Below, one piece after another: positions 61,403 through 64,000 of a DNA stretch of 64,000 nt. Below the pieces are notes generated by a model. The model was not told the origin of the DNA, did not search any database, and saw only the letters and a program-made list of their open reading frames with translations. The first letter of the stretch is position 1; each line of letters opens with the position of its first letter. The position numbers and the translations under genes were made by a program. This DNA comes from Pseudomonas chlororaphis subsp. chlororaphis (GTDB lineage Bacteria; Pseudomonadota; Gammaproteobacteria; Pseudomonadales; Pseudomonadaceae): NCBI RefSeq assembly GCF_003945765.1, contig NZ_CP027712.1, forward strand, positions 3,348,001-3,412,000. The letters are read 5' to 3'.

Positions 61403-61418
61403 AGTGATTCTAGTCACT
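61403..61418. promoter_or_regulatory. Symmetric element in the LysR-SDR divergent region
   Basis: AGTGA-N6-TCACT, a perfect short palindrome located 28 bp from the LysR start. It is a candidate LysR-type binding site, though it does not follow the T-N11-A rule exactly. Confidence 0.45.
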
Positions 61419-61485
61419 CCCTACTACTTGATGGAAAAAGAAAAGCGTTTCATAGCCTCACCAACCACCACTCGAGGCTCACATC

Positions 61486-62238
61486 ATGAACGCTGTCACC
61501 CTTCCTCTCTCTGGCAAGATCGCCATCGTCACCGGCGGCTCGCGCAGTATCGGAGCGGCCATTGCCCAACGCCTGGCCGCGGACGGCGCCGCTGTCGCCA
61601 TTACCTACAACGCCTCGCCTGATCGTGCCGCGGCCCTGGTCGAGGCGATCACCGCTGCCGGCGGTCGAGCTATTTCGCTGGCGGCCGACGCTGGAGATCC
61701 CGAGGCTGTACGCGCCGCGGTCCAGCAGGTCGCCACGTTATTCGGCAAGGTCGATATCCTGGTCAACAACGCCGGCATCAGTGTGCTCGGTGCTCCGGAA
61801 GACATCGCTTTCGAGGACTTCCAGCGCATCCTCGCGGTAAATGTCACCGGTGTTTTCGTGGCCACCCAGGAGGCGCTCAAGCACATGGGGCAGGGGGGGC
61901 GAATCATTCATATCGGCAGCTCCATGGTGCAATACGCGGCTTTCGCCACCGCCTCCGCCTATACCCTGACCAAGGGCGCCGTGGCGGGCTTCAGCCGCGG
62001 CCTGGTGCGAGACCTGGGGCCCCGCGGCATCACCGTGAATACCGTCCACCCCGGGCCGACCGACAGCGACATGAACCCCGCCGAGGGGCCGGTGGCGGAC
62101 TTCGTGCGTCCCAATATCGCCGTGGGACGCTACGGGGAAGGCCGGGACATCGCCAGCGCAGTGGCCTATCTGGCCAGCCCCGAAGCCGGTTTCGTCACCG
62201 GTGCCGAATTGATAATTGACGGCGGCTTCACCGCCTGA
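61486..62238 (+). CDS. Short-chain dehydrogenase/reductase
   Basis: 250 residues. Nucleotide loop IVTGGSRSIGAAIAQ (the second-last Gly of TGxxxGIG is Ser), NNAGIS, catalytic region IGSSMVQYAAFATASAYTLTK (Ser plus YxxxK), and a C-terminal substrate loop VHPGPTDSDMNPAEGPVADF. It belongs to the FabG-like 3-ketoacyl reductase or glucose-dehydrogenase-type group. Expressed with the next gene, whose ATG lies 11 bp after this gene's stop. Confidence 0.93.
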   Translation: MNAVTLPLSGKIAIVTGGSRSIGAAIAQRLAADGAAVAITYNASPDRAAALVEAITAAGGRAISLAADAGDPEAVRAAVQQVATLFGKVDILVNNAGISVLGAPEDIAFEDFQRILAVNVTGVFVATQEALKHMGQGGRIIHIGSSMVQYAAFATASAYTLTKGAVAGFSRGLVRDLGPRGITVNTVHPGPTDSDMNPAEGPVADFVRPNIAVGRYGEGRDIASAVAYLASPEAGFVTGAELIIDGGFTA

Positions 62239-62248
62239 GGAGACAGAC

Positions 62249-62848
62249 ATGAGCATGAGTATCAGCATCATTGGAGCAGGCGCCCTAGGCAGCGCGATCG
62301 CCAGGTTACTGACGAAGGCCGGCCTGGACGTGAGCATCGCCAACAGCCGTGGCCCTGACAGCCTCACGTCGCTGATCGCCGAACTGGGGCCCAAGGCTCA
62401 AGCCGTTACCGCCGAGCAAGCGGCTAGCGCAGACCTGGTGTTCCTGGCGGTGAACTGGTCGAAGATTCCATCGGCACTGGCCGGGCTGGGACCCTGGGAA
62501 GGAAGGATTGTGGTGGATACCAACAACCCGATTGAAGCGCCGCTGTTCAAGCCCTTTGACCTGGGAGGCCAACCTTCCACCCAGGTCGTGGCGCAAATGC
62601 TGCCCGGTGCCCGCGTGGTCAAGGCCTTCAACCATCTATCGCCGAATCTGCTGGCCAACCCGAACGCCGAAGGGGGCAAGCGCGTGTTGTTTGTCTCTGG
62701 AGAGCATGCGCACGCCAAGCAGCAGGTCAGCGAGCTGATCCAGCAACTGGGGTTCCATGGCATCGATTTGGGTGACCTGCAACAAGGGCAACTCGCGCAA
62801 TTTCCAGGAGGGCCTTTACCGGCGCTCAATCTGGTCAAACATGACTGA
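62249..62848 (+). CDS. NADP-binding reductase (F420-dependent reductase-like)
   Basis: 199 residues. An N-terminal Rossmann loop (ISIIGAGALGSAIARLLTK) then VDTNNPIEAPLFKPF and VVAQMLPGARVVKAFNHLSP, the pattern of the NADP oxidoreductase coenzyme F420-dependent family; in pseudomonads these use NADP(H) instead. Probably a small-molecule reductase paired with the SDR. The ATG at 62249 has GAGGAGAC upstream. Confidence 0.88.
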   Translation: MSMSISIIGAGALGSAIARLLTKAGLDVSIANSRGPDSLTSLIAELGPKAQAVTAEQAASADLVFLAVNWSKIPSALAGLGPWEGRIVVDTNNPIEAPLFKPFDLGGQPSTQVVAQMLPGARVVKAFNHLSPNLLANPNAEGGKRVLFVSGEHAHAKQQVSELIQQLGFHGIDLGDLQQGQLAQFPGGPLPALNLVKHD

Positions 62849-62853
62849 CGACG

Positions 62854-62873
62854 AGGCCGGTGAATACCGGCTT
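62854..62873 (+). terminator. Possible terminator after the reductase
   Basis: GCCGGT-GAAT-ACCGGC hairpin extended by an A-T and a G-T pair, followed by TTCGCTTTA. A weak T-rich tail makes this a moderate call. Confidence 0.45.
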
Positions 62874-62953
62874 CGCTTTATGAGGACGGTATTGAGAGCA
62901 GGTTCGGCCGGAGTTTTTCCAGTTGCCCTGGAAAGGCGTTCGGAACGATGGTT

Positions 62954-62981
62954 TTGTGACTAGATATCTTATCGGTCACAA
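62954..62981. promoter_or_regulatory. 28-bp operator upstream of tetR
   Basis: TTGTGAC and GTCACAA arms with 14 bases between, 37 bp before the TetR start. It matches the overall 28-bp spacing and the outer GTGAC/GTCAC core of the site at 63744-63771. Confidence 0.75.
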
Positions 62982-63017
62982 GTTGTCAGTCCGCTACAGG
63001 GTGAGTAAGCTGTTCCC

Positions 63018-63638
63018 ATGAATCAGCCATCGATATCTCCGCCCAGCGCCCGTGGCCCAGCCGATCACGACATTCGAAACCAGATTGTCGCGGCGGCCAA
63101 CGAGCACTTCAGTCAGTACGGCTATGGCAAAACCACGGTCTCCGACCTGGCTAAAGCCATTGGTTTTTCCAAAGCCTATATCTACAAGTTTTTTGATTCC
63201 AAGCAGGCGATCGGTGAAGCCATCTGCACAAATTGCCTGGCAGAAATCGTTGCGGCTGTTGAACAGGCCATCAATGGAGAGACCCTTTCGGCAACGGAGC
63301 GCTTTCGGCGCCTGGTCAAAACGGTGATCGCCACAGGTGTGAACCTGTTCTTCAACGATCGGAAACTCTATGACATCGCAGCGTTTTCTGTGTCGGAGCG
63401 CTGGTCCAGTTCGCAAGTTTATGAAGCACAGATCAAGCAATTCATTTTGCAGATTGTGCGTGAAGGGCGAGAGGTCGGTGAGTTTGAACGCAAGACTCCC
63501 CTGGACGAGACAGTAGACGCGATACATCTTGCTCTGCGGCCATTCGTCAATCCTCTACTGCTGCAGTACAACCTCGATTTTGTCGAAGAGGCGCCCACGC
63601 TCACCTCCAATCTCATCTTGCGCAGCCTCATGCCTTGA
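63018..63638 (+). CDS. TetR-family transcriptional regulator
   Basis: 206 residues. TetR DNA-binding domain (about 18-65): IVAAANEHFSQYGYGKTTVS then LAKAIGFSKAYIYKFFDSKQ. A helical ligand domain follows, with FFNDRKLYDIAAFSVSERWS and GREVGEFERKTPLDETVDAI. Sites of the same size and core lie before this gene and before the fadL-type gene, so it probably regulates itself and the porin, perhaps in response to a fatty acid or lipid-like compound. Confidence 0.93.
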   Translation: MNQPSISPPSARGPADHDIRNQIVAAANEHFSQYGYGKTTVSDLAKAIGFSKAYIYKFFDSKQAIGEAICTNCLAEIVAAVEQAINGETLSATERFRRLVKTVIATGVNLFFNDRKLYDIAAFSVSERWSSSQVYEAQIKQFILQIVREGREVGEFERKTPLDETVDAIHLALRPFVNPLLLQYNLDFVEEAPTLTSNLILRSLMP

Positions 63639-63703
63639 TCTTCGGCTAACGCTCGAACGCCTGCTGCTCTGGGCGAGGTATTGCCCAAGCGGCTTTTCAC
63701 TTT

Positions 63704-63740
63704 GCCCTTCCTCCAACCGTCGAAGGGCATTTATTTATCT
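63704..63740 (+). terminator. Intrinsic terminator of the tetR gene
   Basis: GCCCTTC (63704-63710) pairs with GAAGGGC (63722-63728), followed by ATTTATTTATCT. It separates tetR from the fadL-type gene, whose own operator starts four bases later. Confidence 0.8.
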
Positions 63741-63743
63741 GTT

Positions 63744-63771
63744 ATGTGACTATTGACTGAAATAGTCACAT
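63744..63771. promoter_or_regulatory. 28-bp palindromic operator before the fadL-type gene
   Basis: ATGTGACTAT-N8-ATAGTCACAT, ten perfect bases in each arm, 63 bp before the fadL-type ATG at 63834. It shares the core and size of the site at 62954-62981. Confidence 0.85.
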
Positions 63772-63833
63772 GGATAAGTATGCGTCCGTTGCTTCTGCTG
63801 TTTTATCCCGGTGATAACCCTAGAGTTCTAATA

Positions 63834-64000
63834 ATGAAAAAAATATTGCTCATGAGCCCACTTGGGCTCGCTGTTGCGCTCGCGTCTTCTTATGTGTCTG
63901 CGAGCGGCTTCGCTCTCAATGAACAGAGCATCAGCGGGATGGGCTCTGGATTTGCCGGTCGTTCCTCCTCCGCTGAAGATGCGAGTACGGTGTTCGGTAA
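63834..64000 (+). CDS. fadL: FadL-family outer-membrane protein, start only (runs off right edge)
   Basis: The first 55 codons give a signal peptide (LLMSPLGLAVALASSYVSA) and the FadL-family N-terminal sequence of the mature protein (SGFALNEQSISGMGSGFAG, then RSSSAEDASTVFGN). FadL proteins are 14-strand barrels that carry long-chain fatty acids or hydrophobic compounds across the outer membrane. The rest lies beyond the window. The upstream 28-bp palindrome suggests control by the adjacent TetR protein. Confidence 0.92.
   Translation, partial: MKKILLMSPLGLAVALASSYVSASGFALNEQSISGMGSGFAGRSSSAEDASTVFG

Noticed and set aside
1..64000. CRISPR arrays, tRNA/rRNA genes and insertion sequences
   Set aside because: Looked for repeat-spacer patterns, tRNA-like TψC/anticodon arms and terminal inverted repeats with transposase genes by eye; none found, although small RNA genes could be missed without a covariance search.

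Overview
The window looks like chromosome from a fluorescent-group Pseudomonas. It is GC-rich with GCC/CTG/GAC-biased codons. It carries a Pseudomonas-type arn (lipid A aminoarabinose) operon, ANR/FNR-type boxes, several LysR/TetR/AraC regulators and a FadL-type porin. Species cannot be fixed from the sequence alone. I saw no tRNA, rRNA, CRISPR array or insertion sequence.

Layout. (1) 1-4691, minus strand: arnB-arnC-arnA-arnD, with arnD cut by the left edge. (2) 4692-16706: a periplasmic solute-binding protein, a coiled-coil protein of unknown role, a three-gene Gld-type ABC exporter operon, a DUF985 cupin, an NTF2-like protein, a PPK2 polyphosphate kinase, a SulP anion transporter, and an O-methyltransferase divergent from a TetR regulator across a clear palindrome. 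(3) 16747-40505: a stress/low-oxygen island. It holds five tandem-domain universal stress proteins, two zinc alcohol dehydrogenases, an MgtC/DUF4010 membrane protein, a GNAT enzyme, an FNR/ANR paralogue with all four Fe-S cysteines, a phosphoketolase, an extra FtsH with a triple-BON protein, an alanine-zipper lipoprotein, a beta-CASP metallo-beta-lactamase, a P1B-5 ATPase with a hemerythrin tail, a decayed groEL remnant, a phosphoribosyltransferase overlapping an alpha/beta hydrolase, an erythromycin-esterase homologue and an Hsp20. Perfect or near-perfect TTGAT-N4-ATCAA boxes recur about 61-87 bp before most of the leading start codons. (4) 40713-47010: a tightly overlapping seven-gene operon of a thermostable-hemolysin-family protein, an AMP-forming ligase, a heme-oxygenase-like diiron protein, an SDR, a TPR lipoprotein-like/periplasmic protein and a two-component system. 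This is a candidate uncharacterised small-molecule pathway. (5) 47082-51873, minus strand: a copper-type P1B ATPase operon with small membrane proteins, headed by another perfect ANR-type box. (6) 51988-57411, minus strand: a molybdenum hydroxylase (IorAB type), a tri-haem cytochrome c and an XdhC maturation factor, preceded by a possible 54-codon ORF. (7) 57677-64000: a cystatin-like protein, an AraC regulator, an EamA exporter, a LysR regulator divergent from an SDR and an NADP-binding reductase, then a TetR gene and the start of a fadL-type gene that share a 28-bp operator.

How the genes may work together. The gene content of region 3 strongly resembles the mycobacterial DosR dormancy regulon (Usp proteins, Hsp20, phosphoribosyltransferase, erythromycin-esterase-like protein, P-type ATPase), but here it appears to be wired to an oxygen-sensing Fe-S regulator encoded inside the island. 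Region 5 shares the same box and so probably joins that response. The function of region 4 is unknown. Its one divergent promoter region with hsp20 also contains an ANR-like box.
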